Source: Egicoccus sp. AB-alg2 (lineage in GTDB: Bacteria; Actinomycetota; Nitriliruptoria; Nitriliruptorales; Nitriliruptoraceae). Taken from it: a stretch of 64,000 bases of DNA. The notes beneath the pieces are model-generated. The model saw only the letters and a list, made by a program, of their open reading frames with translations, was not told where the DNA came from and made no database searches. The stretch lies in NCBI RefSeq assembly GCF_041821065.1, contig NZ_JBGUAX010000001.1, forward strand, positions 434,001-498,000, read 5' to 3'. A program made the position numbers and the translations under genes. How positions within the stretch are numbered: the first letter of the stretch is position 1; each line of letters starts with the position of its first letter. Below are positions 16,939 through 25,982 of the stretch, piece by piece.

Positions 16939-17472
16939 ATGCCGACCTACGCCGCCTTCCTGCGTGGCATGAACGTCGGCGGTCACCGCATCACCAACGC
17001 CGAGTTGGCCGCGGCGATGGCCGCGCTGGGGTTCGCCGAGGTCGGGACGTTCCTCGCCAGCGGCAACCTGCACTTCGCCGCCCCGCACGACGACGCCGGC
17101 GAACTGGAGGGACTGGTCGAGGCGCACCTCCAGACCCTCCTCGGGTACGCCGTCCCGACCTTCGTGCGGACCCGGGAGGAGGTGACGGCGATCGCCGCCG
17201 CGCAGCCGTTCCCTCCCGAGGCCGTCGCGGCGACCGCCGGCAAGGTGCAGGTGGTGTTCCTGCGTGACGAACCATCCGCGGCACAGCGCAACCGGCTGCT
17301 CGGGCTGGCCACCGACGACGACCGCCTCGCCATCGTCGGTCGGGAGCTGTACTGGCTGCCGCGCGGCGGCATCAGCGACGCCGGCATCGACCTGATGCAG
17401 CCGTCGCTCTACCCCGGCCCGGCGACGATGCGCACGAAGCGGACGGTCGAACGCCTCGCCACCCGCCTGTGA
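16939..17472 (+). CDS. DUF1697 family protein
   Basis: This 177-residue cytoplasmic protein matches the DUF1697 pattern: start MPTYAAFLRGMNVGGHR, central SGNLHFAAP, and C-terminal DLMQPSLYPGPATMRTKRTVERL. Family members are widespread single-domain proteins without an established function. A TACGCT -10 box about 30 nt upstream and GGGAGA ahead of the ATG suggest a short, conventional leader. Confidence 0.85.
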   Translation: MPTYAAFLRGMNVGGHRITNAELAAAMAALGFAEVGTFLASGNLHFAAPHDDAGELEGLVEAHLQTLLGYAVPTFVRTREEVTAIAAAQPFPPEAVAATAGKVQVVFLRDEPSAAQRNRLLGLATDDDRLAIVGRELYWLPRGGISDAGIDLMQPSLYPGPATMRTKRTVERLATRL

Positions 17473-17519
17473 CGGCACGGCGACACGCGGAAATGGCCGG
17501 GGCACGCGTGCGGTGGCGC

Positions 17520-17623
17520 GGTCGGGCGGTCGACGGATGTCACCGCAGTGCGCGGTCAGGCGGTGAGCGGATGTCGCCGCAGCGGCGAGGTCAGGCGGTG
17601 AGTGGATGTCGCCGTAGCGGCGG
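17520..17623. repeat. Three tandem copies of a 34-35 bp unit at the HNH gene 3' end
   Basis: Copies at 17520-17553, 17554-17588 and 17589-17623 share the core GTCAGGCGGTGAGNGGATGT. The right copy encodes the last residues of the HNH protein (PLRRHPLTA and stop). Read on the minus strand, the middle copy would encode the same residues and stop again. The left copy is more diverged (CGGGCGGTCGACGGATGTCA), suggesting stepwise tandem duplication and decay of the gene's 3' end. Confidence 0.8.
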
Positions 17624-19156
17624 GTCGGAGGTCGCGCGCCGGCGTCCGCGTTTGACGGTGACGGTCCCGTCGGCGGTCATGTCGAGTTGCCAGCGGCCTT
17701 CGGTGACGGCGGTGTGGTGGCGGCGGCAGAGCGCGACCAGGTTGTGCACCACCGTGTGGCCGCCGTGTTCGCGTGGGATCACGTGGTGCAGGTCGGTCCA
17801 GGCGGCCGGCATCCGGCAGCCCGGGAACCGGCAGCCCTGATCGCGGGCCAGCACCGCCTGACGCAGCCGGGCCGGGATCGACGCGGTCGGGGCGCTGATG
17901 CCCAGCACCTCGTGCCCGTCGGTCAGCACGAACTGCATCCGGCAGTCATCCGCCAGCCGCCGCAACGCCAACGGGGTCAGCGCCGGCGGTGCGCCTGGCA
18001 GCCGCCACAACAGCCGCGCCCGCCGGGCCTGCTCGGTGTCGCCGACCAGGGCGTGGATGTCGGTGACCACCGTCATCGACGGGCGGGCACGCACCATGGT
18101 GCCGTCGGCCCGGTGGCCGGACAGGAACACCTCGGCCAGCTTGACGAACGCATCCGCCAACTGCCGGCCCCGCGGCCGATCGAACCCCTCACCCAGCGGA
18201 TCCGACACGTCGCCGTCACCGGTCGCGGCGTCGGGGGCGTTGCCGTCACGGCTGGCGGCGCGGTCGCTTCCGCTCGCGGCGCCGTCGGTCGCGTCGTCCG
18301 GCATGGGGTCGAGGGCGTCGCGGGTCACGTCGCGGTCACCGGTGGGCGGTGCGGCGGCGGCTTCGAGCGCCTCGCGGATCAGCGCACCGTCGGTAGCCGG
18401 GAACGCGAAACCGCGTACGCCGCCTTCGAGGTCGGGTTGGACGTGCAGATAGCGCCGCTCGACCCGCCGGACACTGCGGGCCTGCTCCAAGTCTTCCCGT
18501 AGCCGGCCGGCCGCGACCCGCACGTGGTCGACCAGCTCGTCGGCCTGCAGCCGCCGTATCTCGTCGAGATCGGCGAACCGCTGGTCGAGCTCGGCCCGCA
18601 GCGCCACCGTCAACGGCCCGGCCTCGCACACGATCGCGCGGACCTGCCCCCACCCCAGCGCACCCGCATGGAACGCGGCCCTGACGTTGGGCATACAGGC
18701 CAGCACGTCCCGGACCGTGTGCAAGAACCGCCGGTCCCCGAACGTGGCCTTCGACTGCAACGCCAACAGCCCCTCCAACGGCAACCCCGCCCGACGCTCT
18801 GACAGCGAGCCGGCCTCGATCCGGTCGACCAGCTCCACCACCGCGGCCTGACAGGTGTCAGCGGTGGCGAGCAGTTCCAGCAGCCCGGCCAGCTCCCCGT
18901 TACCAGACACGGCCCGGTCGGCCGCCAACACCCGGACCCGCTCCACCGCGGCGGCCGCGTGCCGGATCGCCAGGCGCAGGTCGCCGCCGTCACCATCGGT
19001 GTGGCCGGGCACCGGAGCGGCGTCGGTCGTGTAGTCCGGGGCGTGTTCGCGGGCGACGCTGTGGTGTCGCCGGAGCGTTGCTCGATACCCCGCGCGAGAC
19101 GTGGTCGCGGGCACCGCGGTGCAGGTGCTGGGCGAGGTGGCGGGGGGTGTGGGCAT
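17591..19156 (-). CDS. DUF222 / HNH endonuclease domain protein (13E12-repeat type)
   Basis: The product has 521 residues. A DUF222 region spans roughly residues 60-400, with a low-complexity Asp/Ala/Gly insert (DDATDGAASGSDRAASRDG) in the middle. A C-terminal HNH nuclease domain shows CRFPGC, DLHHVIPREHGGHT, N in VVHNLVALCRRHH and the terminal histidine. These proteins occur in many paralogous copies in actinobacterial genomes. DNA binding and nicking is inferred from the HNH motif, and the biological role is unknown. TACACT lies 7 nt upstream of the ATG (leaderless pattern). The stop codon lies in a tandemly duplicated segment. Confidence 0.88.
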   Translation of the reverse strand: MPTPPATSPSTCTAVPATTSRAGYRATLRRHHSVAREHAPDYTTDAAPVPGHTDGDGGDLRLAIRHAAAAVERVRVLAADRAVSGNGELAGLLELLATADTCQAAVVELVDRIEAGSLSERRAGLPLEGLLALQSKATFGDRRFLHTVRDVLACMPNVRAAFHAGALGWGQVRAIVCEAGPLTVALRAELDQRFADLDEIRRLQADELVDHVRVAAGRLREDLEQARSVRRVERRYLHVQPDLEGGVRGFAFPATDGALIREALEAAAAPPTGDRDVTRDALDPMPDDATDGAASGSDRAASRDGNAPDAATGDGDVSDPLGEGFDRPRGRQLADAFVKLAEVFLSGHRADGTMVRARPSMTVVTDIHALVGDTEQARRARLLWRLPGAPPALTPLALRRLADDCRMQFVLTDGHEVLGISAPTASIPARLRQAVLARDQGCRFPGCRMPAAWTDLHHVIPREHGGHTVVHNLVALCRRHHTAVTEGRWQLDMTADGTVTVKRGRRRATSDPPLRRHPLTA

Positions 19157-19163
19157 GGTGGGT

Positions 19164-19169
19164 AGTGTA
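19164..19169 (-). promoter_or_regulatory. -10 box (TACACT), leaderless transcript of the HNH gene
   Basis: On the minus strand TACACT ends 7 nt before the ATG at 19156, with no ribosome-binding site in between. Confidence 0.5.
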
Positions 19170-19273
19170 CGCGGCGGAATGACGATTCAGCGGCTGGATC
19201 TGCCGTTCCTTGTGGATTCGGCGGTCAACGTTCCACAGCCTGCAGCACCGCACGACCAAGACACGCTGCACCG

Positions 19274-20035
19274 TTACTGCCGAGGATCCCGGCCAGACCG
19301 CACGTTCGTCCGTGTGGCAGCGGCCGGTGGGCCGCCCGCGTGCGCCTCATCGAGTTCGAAGCAGAATTGGCGGCCCATCTCGCGGTAGCCGAGACGTCGC
19401 GCCACCGTCCTGGAGGCGAGGTTCGAGGCCGCTGCTCGCCACTGTGGCGTCAGGCCCTGATCCAGCACACGCCGGGTCGCTGCCGCCGCCACCGCCGTCC
19501 CTACGCCGGCCCCACGGGCGTCGGGGGCGACTAGGACACCAACGTGGCCGATTCCGGCGGGCCAGCCGAGATGACCGGCGGCGCCGAGCACGATCCCTGC
19601 CCGACGGAGCACGAGGGCCTGCTCCATCTCCGCCACGGAACTCTCGTCCACGTCCTCGTCGGGAAGCGCGGCGAGCCAGTCACGAAGCGTCGAGACGGGG
19701 ACCTCCTCCACGTGGCTTCGGTCTTCGAGGTCGGGCACCCGAGCGCGGCCGGGGAGATAGGCCAACAGAGCCGGTCCCATGGTGCGGTCGGGCTGCAGCG
19801 CCGCCTCGACCTGGGCAGGGTCGCTGGGATCGTCGAGTGCCCGCAGGCGGGCGATCGACGCGTCATCGGCTTGACCTGCCTCGATCAGGCTGGCGTCACC
19901 GAACCGGACGACTCCGACCCATCCCGCGGGAGCGATACCTCGCGATCCGCGCACGACGGTGGTCGTGTGCGGATGCAGCGCTCGGTCGTCGGCGGCCAGC
20001 GTGCGCCAGAGCCGACGCGCCGGTTCAGGAACCAC
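19274..20035 (-). CDS. GNAT family N-acetyltransferase
   Basis: The product has about 253 residues. The C-terminal 90 residues form a GNAT domain: GHVGVLVAPDARGAGVGTAVAAA is the beta4/acetyl-CoA pyrophosphate loop (motif A, R-G-x-G-x-G/A type), and SNLASRTVARRLGYREMGRQFCFEL is the motif B region. The N-terminal 150 residues are unassigned and may carry substrate specificity. The GTG at 20035 overlaps the end of the methyltransferase gene by 11 nt, placing it last in a thrS-methyltransferase-acetyltransferase run. The acceptor is unknown, and small amines, antibiotics or proteins are all possible. Confidence 0.8.
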   Translation of the reverse strand: MVPEPARRLWRTLAADDRALHPHTTTVVRGSRGIAPAGWVGVVRFGDASLIEAGQADDASIARLRALDDPSDPAQVEAALQPDRTMGPALLAYLPGRARVPDLEDRSHVEEVPVSTLRDWLAALPDEDVDESSVAEMEQALVLRRAGIVLGAAGHLGWPAGIGHVGVLVAPDARGAGVGTAVAAAATRRVLDQGLTPQWRAAASNLASRTVARRLGYREMGRQFCFELDEAHAGGPPAAATRTNVRSGRDPRQ

Positions 20036-20804
20036 GCGCCGACCCCGAGTGGCGGCCGATGAGCAGACCGCGGCCCATGCCGAGGCCGTCGACCTGGTCG
20101 CGCCACTCCCCCGCCAGACCGGCGTGCTCGACGGCCGCGAGGTAGCGCTCGGCGGTGAACAGCGGCATGCGGTGGGTCTCCTCGGCGGTCGCAACACCGC
20201 CGGGCGTGGCCACGGCCCAGGCGAACTGCAGCACCAGGACGTCGTCCTCGCGATGGGAGCTGGCCGCCCGGGCCACGACTCCGTCGTCGTTCTGGGCCGT
20301 CACCAGGTCGCGGACGCCGCCGTCGCAGACCCGATCCGGCGTCAGCCACGGCTCGACCAGCAGCGTCCCGCCGGGTGCGACGTGGCGCGCCATGGCGGCC
20401 ACGGCCGCATCCAGTTCGTCGGCGTCGGCGACGTGGCCGATGGAGGAGAACAGGCACGTCACGATGTCGAACGTCCGGCCGAGATCGAAGTCGCGCAGGT
20501 CGCCCTCGGCCAGCGGCACGCCACGGTCGAGCCGGCAGCCGGCGATGGCCAGCATGTCCGACGACCGGTCGAGCCCGGCGACCTCGTCGAGGGCAGCCGC
20601 GAACCGCTGCAGGTGCCGGCCGGTGCCGCACGCGACATCGAGGAGGGAGCGCGGCTGGCGGCCGTCCTCGCGGGCGACCGCCAGCAGCGCGGCTGCCTCG
20701 GCGTCGTAGTCCTTGCCGCGCGCGTCGTAGAGCGCGTCGTACCAGGCGGCCAGGTCGTGGTAGCCGACCGCCTGGTCGAGGGGCTGGGCGGTTCCGCCGG
20801 TCAC
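20025..20804 (-). CDS. Class I SAM-dependent methyltransferase
   Basis: This 259-residue Rossmann-fold methyltransferase has motif I LLDVACGTGRHL (residues 54-65), an acidic ribose-binding position (VAGLDRSSDMLAIA) and a motif IV-like DIVTCLFSSIGHV. CGTGRH followed by a CLFSSIGH loop resembles small-molecule (amino-sugar N-methyl) enzymes, but the substrate cannot be assigned. The GTG start overlaps the thrS stop (GTGA), so expression is coupled to threonyl-tRNA synthetase. Confidence 0.85.
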   Translation of the reverse strand: MTGGTAQPLDQAVGYHDLAAWYDALYDARGKDYDAEAAALLAVAREDGRQPRSLLDVACGTGRHLQRFAAALDEVAGLDRSSDMLAIAGCRLDRGVPLAEGDLRDFDLGRTFDIVTCLFSSIGHVADADELDAAVAAMARHVAPGGTLLVEPWLTPDRVCDGGVRDLVTAQNDDGVVARAASSHREDDVLVLQFAWAVATPGGVATAEETHRMPLFTAERYLAAVEHAGLAGEWRDQVDGLGMGRGLLIGRHSGSARGS

Positions 20805-22825
20805 GCCTCGAGCGCGACGCGGCGCTCCCGCACCTCCTCGGCGACCTCGGCGACGAAGTCGTCCAGCGGCACGTCCTTGCGCTGGTCGCCGCGGTAGGGC
20901 CGGACCGCGACGGTGCGGGCGTCGCGTTCCGAGCCGCCGACCACCAGGGCGTAGGGCACCTTCGAGGTCTGGGCGCGGCGGATCTTGGCGCCGAGGGTGT
21001 CGTCGGAGTGGTCGACCTCGACCCGCAGGTGCTGTGAGCGCAGGGCTGCGGCGACCTCGTCGGCGTAGCCGTCGAATTCCGCGGCGACCGGGACGACGGT
21101 GGCCTGCACGGGTGCGAGCCAGGTCGGGAACGCGCCGTTGAACGACTCCACCATGACGGAGAAGAACCGCTCGATCGAGCCGAACAGGGCCCGGTGCACC
21201 ATGTAGGGCCGGTGCTTGGCGCCGTCGTCACCGACGTAGGTGATGTCGAAGCGCTCGGGCAGGTTGAAGTCGACCTGCACCGTGGTCAGCTGCCACTCGC
21301 GGCCGATCGCGTCGCGGGCGTGGATGTCGATCTTCGGCCCGTAGAAGGCGCCCTCGCCCGGGTCGATCTCGTAGTCCATGCCGGTCTGCTCGACGGCCTC
21401 GATCAGGGCCCGCTCGGCGGCCTCCCACTGCTCGTCGTGACCGGCGATCGACTTCTCCGGGCGGGTCGAGATGGCCACGCGGGAGGGTTCGCCCAGCCCG
21501 AAGGCCCGGTACAGGTCACGGGCGAACTCGACGCAGCCGGCGACCTCGTCGACGACCTGGTCGGGACGGCAGAAGATGTGCGAGTCGTCCTGGGTGAAGC
21601 CCCGGGCCCGCAGCATCCCGTTCACCACGCCCGAGCGCTCGTAGCGGTAGACGGTGCCGAGCTCGGAGATGCGGATCGGCAGCTCACGGTACGAACGGGT
21701 CCGCGAGGTGAACGCCAGGATGTGGAACGGGCAGTTCATCGGCTTGAGCCGGTAGGCCGCGTTGCCGGCGTCCTCGAGCTCCATGCCCGGGTACATCAGC
21801 TCGCCGTAGTTCTCCAGGTGCCCGGAGATCCGCCACAGGTCTTCCTTGGCGATGTGCGGGGTGTAGACGGGCAGGTAGCCGCGCTTCAGGGTCTCGTCGC
21901 GGATCCAGTCCTCCATCTGCTTGCGCACGATCGCACCGTTGGGCAGGAAGATGGACAGCCCGGGACCGAGCTCGTCGGGGAAGTGCACCAGCTCCAGCTC
22001 GCGACCGAGCTTGCGGTGGTCGCGCTTGCGAGCCTCCTCGAGCATCTCCAGGTGCTTGGCGAGCGCCTTGCGCGACTCCCAGGCGGTGCCGTAGATGCGC
22101 TGCAGCATCGGCTGGTCCTCACGCCCGCGCCAGTAGGCGCCGGCCGTCCGCAGCAGCTTGAACGCCGGGATGCGGTCGGTGGAGGGCACGTGCGGGCCAC
22201 GGCAGAGGTCGGACCAGGCGACGGAGTCGGTCCCGTCCCGGCCCACCCGCACGTTGCGGTAGACGGTGAAGGTGACCTCGCCGTCGGTGACGTCGGGCGC
22301 GTCGGGGGCGTCGACGGTCGAGGCGATGGTGCCGTCACCGACCAGTTCGATGATCTGGGTCTTGTAGGGCTGGTCGGCGAACTCGGTCAGCGCGTCGTCG
22401 CGTGCGACCTCCTCGCGGACGAACCGCTGCTTCTCGCGCAGCAGTTCGACCATGCGGGCCTCGATCTTCTCCAGGTCCTCGGGGGTGAACGGCCGCTCGA
22501 CGTCGAAGTCGTAGTAGAAGCCGTCCTCGATCGGCGGGCCGATGGCCCACTTCGCGTCCGGGAACAGGTCGGTGACGGCCTGTGCCATGACGTGGGCGGT
22601 GGAGTGGCGCAGGATGGCACGCCCCTCCTCGGTGTCGGCGGCGATGGCCTCGACCTCGGCGTCGTCGGGCACCTCGCGGTCGAGGTCCCACGGCTGGCCG
22701 TCCACGCGGGCGGCGACGATCTGCCCGCGGACGGCCTCGAGGGCCTTCAGGGCCTGGATGGCGGTGGCGCCGGCGTTCAGCTCGGCGGTCGCGTCGCCGT
22801 GGCGCACGGTGATGGTCGAACTCAC
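20801..22825 (-). CDS. thrS: Threonyl-tRNA synthetase
   Basis: This 674-residue class II aminoacyl-tRNA synthetase has the full bacterial layout: TGS domain (residues 1-60), editing domain with HSTAHVMAQAV, catalytic core with MNCPFHILAF (zinc cysteine), motif 2 RARGFTQDDSHIFC and FYGPKIDIHARDAIGREWQ, and the anticodon-binding domain. The GTG at 22825 has AGGAG 8 nt upstream and a TACGCT -10 box about 26 nt upstream. A T-box-like motif lies about 210 nt further up. The stop overlaps the methyltransferase start. Confidence 0.96.
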   Translation of the reverse strand: MSSTITVRHGDATAELNAGATAIQALKALEAVRGQIVAARVDGQPWDLDREVPDDAEVEAIAADTEEGRAILRHSTAHVMAQAVTDLFPDAKWAIGPPIEDGFYYDFDVERPFTPEDLEKIEARMVELLREKQRFVREEVARDDALTEFADQPYKTQIIELVGDGTIASTVDAPDAPDVTDGEVTFTVYRNVRVGRDGTDSVAWSDLCRGPHVPSTDRIPAFKLLRTAGAYWRGREDQPMLQRIYGTAWESRKALAKHLEMLEEARKRDHRKLGRELELVHFPDELGPGLSIFLPNGAIVRKQMEDWIRDETLKRGYLPVYTPHIAKEDLWRISGHLENYGELMYPGMELEDAGNAAYRLKPMNCPFHILAFTSRTRSYRELPIRISELGTVYRYERSGVVNGMLRARGFTQDDSHIFCRPDQVVDEVAGCVEFARDLYRAFGLGEPSRVAISTRPEKSIAGHDEQWEAAERALIEAVEQTGMDYEIDPGEGAFYGPKIDIHARDAIGREWQLTTVQVDFNLPERFDITYVGDDGAKHRPYMVHRALFGSIERFFSVMVESFNGAFPTWLAPVQATVVPVAAEFDGYADEVAAALRSQHLRVEVDHSDDTLGAKIRRAQTSKVPYALVVGGSERDARTVAVRPYRGDQRKDVPLDDFVAEVAEEVRERRVALEA

Positions 22826-22850
22826 TGCGAAGTCTCCTGTGCTCGCGCGG

Positions 22851-22856
22851 AGCGTA
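22851..22856 (-). promoter_or_regulatory. -10 box (TACGCT) proximal to thrS
   Basis: TACGCT on the minus strand precedes thrS by about 26 nt and would give a leader of roughly 18-20 nt that contains the AGGAG site. Confidence 0.45.
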
Positions 22857-23034
22857 CTCGGGTGGCCGGACGGTCCCCGGCCCGCCGAGGCTGGCGGGGA
22901 TGCGGGGCACGAGCTCGCCGGGCGGCGGCGTGTCAGGCCGTCGAGGGCCGCCCGGCGCGGAGCGTTCGCGTGCACGCCGCCGGACCCCGGTGGCGGGGGG
23001 CAGGCGCGACGTGCGACGTGGTCGACATGCTCGT

Positions 23035-23047
23035 CACGGTGCCACCC
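23035..23047 (-). promoter_or_regulatory. T-box-like motif upstream of thrS (weak candidate)
   Basis: The minus strand reads GGGTGGCACCGTG, close to the T-box consensus (GGGTGGNACCGCG) that contacts the 3' end of uncharged tRNA. It lies about 210 nt before thrS, a typical T-box target. A GCCACCGG segment about 45 nt downstream could compete for pairing. A full Stem I with an ACN specifier was not identified, and a separate promoter lies closer to thrS. Confidence 0.25.
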
Positions 23048-23191
23048 GGAGACGGCCGAGGCAACCCCGTGCGCCAGGCCGTCCCCGAGGCGCCGGTGGC
23101 AGCGGCCGCTGGTCCCCGCGCGCCGGTGGCGGTGCTCGCCGCTCCCCACGTAGGGTCGCCGTCCCCGCCGACGAACCGCTCCGGAGTCGAG

Positions 23192-23563
23192 ATGGACGTC
23201 CGCCTCGCCACCCGCTGCCTCGCCGCGACCCGGATCGGGTTGGGGCTGGCGCTTTTCCTCGCCCCTCGGCGCGTGGCCCGGGGGTGGATCGGCGACGACG
23301 CCGACCGGCCGGGGGCGGCGGCCGCGGTCCGCGGCCTGGGCGCCAGGGACGTCGCGCTGGGGGTCGGCATGTTGGCGGCCATCGACGACCGACAGGACGA
23401 CGCGGACCTGCACCGCTGGATCGAGGCCGGGATCGTCGCCGACCTCGCCGACGGTGCGGCCACACTGCTCGCCGGCCGGACCGACCACATGGGCCGACTG
23501 GTGGTCGCCATGGCGGCGTCGGGCGCCGTGTTCGGCGGTTGGCTGCGCTCGCGGCTGCGGTAG
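23192..23563 (+). CDS. Small membrane-associated hypothetical protein
   Basis: This 123-residue protein has three or four weakly hydrophobic segments (LAATRIGLGLALFLAP, AAAVRGLGARDVALGVGMLAAI, LVVAMAASGAVFGGWLRSRL). The layout (ATR-x-GLGLALFLAPRRVARGWIG and GLGARDVALGVG) resembles small DUF4267-like or cyclophilin-adjacent actinobacterial proteins, but I do not assign a family. GGAG precedes the ATG by 6 nt, and a TAGGGT -10 box lies at 23151-23156. Confidence 0.6.
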   Translation: MDVRLATRCLAATRIGLGLALFLAPRRVARGWIGDDADRPGAAAAVRGLGARDVALGVGMLAAIDDRQDDADLHRWIEAGIVADLADGAATLLAGRTDHMGRLVVAMAASGAVFGGWLRSRLR

Positions 23564-23686
23564 TCCCCGCCCGACCGGTCGCCGACGCCGACATCGAGCG
23601 TCCCTTCGGCCGGGGTCGCGGGCCCTGTTCGCGGCGCGGCGCCGCACCCTGACGCGCGACCGGGACGTCGTCAGCGAGGGACACCT

Positions 23687-25951
23687 GTGTCAGAGGAGCA
23701 GGAGCAGGCGTCGTCGGCGTCGTCGAATGGACGCGCGTGGGTGAAGCACGCCCTGCGCGCCGGTGCCGTGATCGGAGTGCTGGCCGTCATCGCCGCTGCC
23801 GGCGTGGCGCTGGCGTTCTGGCGCATCCACAGCACCACCGCCATCCCGGCGGCCGAGGAACTGCAGATCCCGGATCCGACGGTGGTCCTGGACCAGGACG
23901 GCGAGCTGATCCAGACGCTGGAGCCGGCGGCCGTACGCGCGAACGTGGCCCTGGACGACCTGCCCGACCACGTGCCGGCGGCGATCCTCGCTGCCGAGGA
24001 CCGCGGCTTCTACGAACACCAGGGCTTCTCCACCCGCGGGATCCTGCGCGCCTTGTGGGTCAACCTGACGGAGGGCGAGCGCCAGCAGGGCGCCTCGACG
24101 ATCACGCAGCAGTACGTCGCCATGGCCGTCGCGGACATCGACGACAGCTACACCGGCAAGTTCCGCGAGGTCGCCGTGGCGACCCGACTGGAGCGTGAGT
24201 TGTCGAAGGACGACATCCTCGAGATGTACCTGAACGCGGTGCCGTTCGGTCGGACCGCGTACGGGATCGAGGCAGCCGCGCAGACCTACTTCGCCGTCCC
24301 AGCGTCCGAGCTGGACGTCGAACAGGCAGCGGTGCTGGCCGGGATGATCGCGGCACCCACGGCGTACGACCCGGCCGACAACCCCGACGGTGCGGCGGCC
24401 CGCCGCGACTTCGTCCTCGACGGCATGGTGCAGACCGGGGCCGTGCCGGAGGAGAAGGCCGACGAACTGATCGGCTCCGAGCTGCCCGAGTTGCGCACCG
24501 AGCCGCTGTTCGAGTTCGGGCCGCACGCCTACTTCCTCGACGCCGTCCGCGACGCCGTACCGACACTGCTCGGCGAGGACCAGGACCTCGGCGCCGGCCT
24601 CGTGATCCACACCACGATGGACCGCCGCGGGCAGGATCTGGCGCACGAGACGCTGAACGACCAACTCGACGGCACCGAGCACACGGGCGCCGTCGTGACG
24701 GTCGAGGCGGAGACCGGCGCGGTCCGCACCCTGCTGGGTGGCCGCGACTACGAGCAGCAGCAGTTCAACGTCGCGCTGCATGGTGAGCGGTCGATCGGCT
24801 CGGCGTTCAAGACCTTCACCCTCGCGGAGCTGGTGGCGCAGGGCTATGACCCGGACCAGACCCGGATCGACGCCCCCGAGGAGTTGGTCGTCGAGCAGGA
24901 CGGCTCTCAGGACGATGCCACGATCGGCAATTACAGCGGGCACGGGCACGGCGAGGTCGACCTGCGACAGGCCACCGTGGAGTCCATCAACACCGCCTAC
25001 GTCCGCATCGCCGAGGAGCTCGGGTACGAGGCGGTGGCCGAGCGCGCCGAGGACCTGGGCATCGACCAGGACCTGCCTGCGTTCCCGAGCCTGACGCTCG
25101 GCAGCATCGGCGTCTCGCCGCTGCGGGTGGCGGCGGCGTATGCGACGCTGGCGAACGACGGCGTCCGGGCCCGTCCCTACGTGGTCGAACGGATCGAGAG
25201 CCACGACGGCGAGATCCTCTACGAGCACGAGCCCGAGACCGAGGAGGTGTTGGCGCCCGAGGAGACGGCGGTGGTGTCGGACGTGCTGCAGGACGTCGTG
25301 ATCCGGGGCACCGGCACGGCCGCGGCGATCGGGCGTCCGGTCGCGGGCAAGACGGGCACGACCAACGACAACGTCGACGCCTGGTTCGCCGGCTACACCC
25401 CACAGCACGCCACGGTGGTCTGGGTCGGCAACGAGGACAACTCGCCGATGGAGGGCGTCACGGGCGGGTCCCTGCCGGCGATCTCCTGGGGCGCCTACAT
25501 GGGGGCCTACGTCGAACCGTTCGACGTCGAGGAGTTCCCGGCCCCGGACACCTCGGGGCTGCAGGCGTGGCGGCCCGTCGAGGAGGAGAACCTGCCGCCG
25601 CCGCCCGAGCCGGAACCCGAGCCCGAGCCGGAACCCGCGCCGGAGCCCGAGGAGACCGAGGAGCCGGAGCCGGAGGAGACGGAGGAACCGGACGAGCCCG
25701 AACCGGAGGAGACCGAGGAGCCGGACGAGCCCGAGGAGACCGAGGAGCCGGAGGAACCGGACCCCGGTGAGGGCGACGGCAACGGCAACGGGAACGGCGA
25801 CGGCAACGGCGACGGCGGCGGGAACGGCAACGGCAACGGCAACGGCGGCGGGAACGGCAACGGCGACGACGACGGCGAGGACGCGAACACCGACGCGGCC
25901 GGGGGCGGAGACGACGACACCGAGGACGACGGCGAGGACGCGAACGCCTGA
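23687..25951 (+). CDS. Bifunctional class A penicillin-binding protein (PBP1-type)
   Basis: This 754-residue murein synthase has one N-terminal membrane helix (residues 22-46). The glycosyltransferase domain shows AAEDRGFYEHQGFS, GASTITQQYVA and LEMYLNAVPFG. The transpeptidase domain has the SxxK motif GSAFK (Ser372/Lys375), SxN in ESINTAY and KTGT (about residue 553). The C-terminal ~115 residues are low complexity: a Pro/Glu/Thr tract built on EPEETEEP, then a Gly/Asn tract (GNGNGDGNGDGG), then an acidic tail. Such tails often span or contact the wall. GTG 23687 follows GAGGGA. It polymerises and cross-links peptidoglycan, a likely process target of PknB signalling. Confidence 0.93.
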   Translation: MSEEQEQASSASSNGRAWVKHALRAGAVIGVLAVIAAAGVALAFWRIHSTTAIPAAEELQIPDPTVVLDQDGELIQTLEPAAVRANVALDDLPDHVPAAILAAEDRGFYEHQGFSTRGILRALWVNLTEGERQQGASTITQQYVAMAVADIDDSYTGKFREVAVATRLERELSKDDILEMYLNAVPFGRTAYGIEAAAQTYFAVPASELDVEQAAVLAGMIAAPTAYDPADNPDGAAARRDFVLDGMVQTGAVPEEKADELIGSELPELRTEPLFEFGPHAYFLDAVRDAVPTLLGEDQDLGAGLVIHTTMDRRGQDLAHETLNDQLDGTEHTGAVVTVEAETGAVRTLLGGRDYEQQQFNVALHGERSIGSAFKTFTLAELVAQGYDPDQTRIDAPEELVVEQDGSQDDATIGNYSGHGHGEVDLRQATVESINTAYVRIAEELGYEAVAERAEDLGIDQDLPAFPSLTLGSIGVSPLRVAAAYATLANDGVRARPYVVERIESHDGEILYEHEPETEEVLAPEETAVVSDVLQDVVIRGTGTAAAIGRPVAGKTGTTNDNVDAWFAGYTPQHATVVWVGNEDNSPMEGVTGGSLPAISWGAYMGAYVEPFDVEEFPAPDTSGLQAWRPVEEENLPPPPEPEPEPEPEPAPEPEETEEPEPEETEEPDEPEPEETEEPDEPEETEEPEEPDPGEGDGNGNGNGDGNGDGGGNGNGNGNGGGNGNGDDDGEDANTDAAGGGDDDTEDDGEDANA

Positions 25952-25982
25952 CCGGCCCGATCCGCGAGGTCGCCGGCCGCCC

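Noticed and set aside
17520-17623. CRISPR-like array
   Set aside because: The 34-35 bp units are directly abutting with no spacers, and one encodes the end of the HNH gene.
17591-19156. HNH protein as a mobile intron or homing endonuclease
   Set aside because: The DUF222 domain marks a chromosomal 13E12-type family. No intron, integrase or flanking target duplication is visible.
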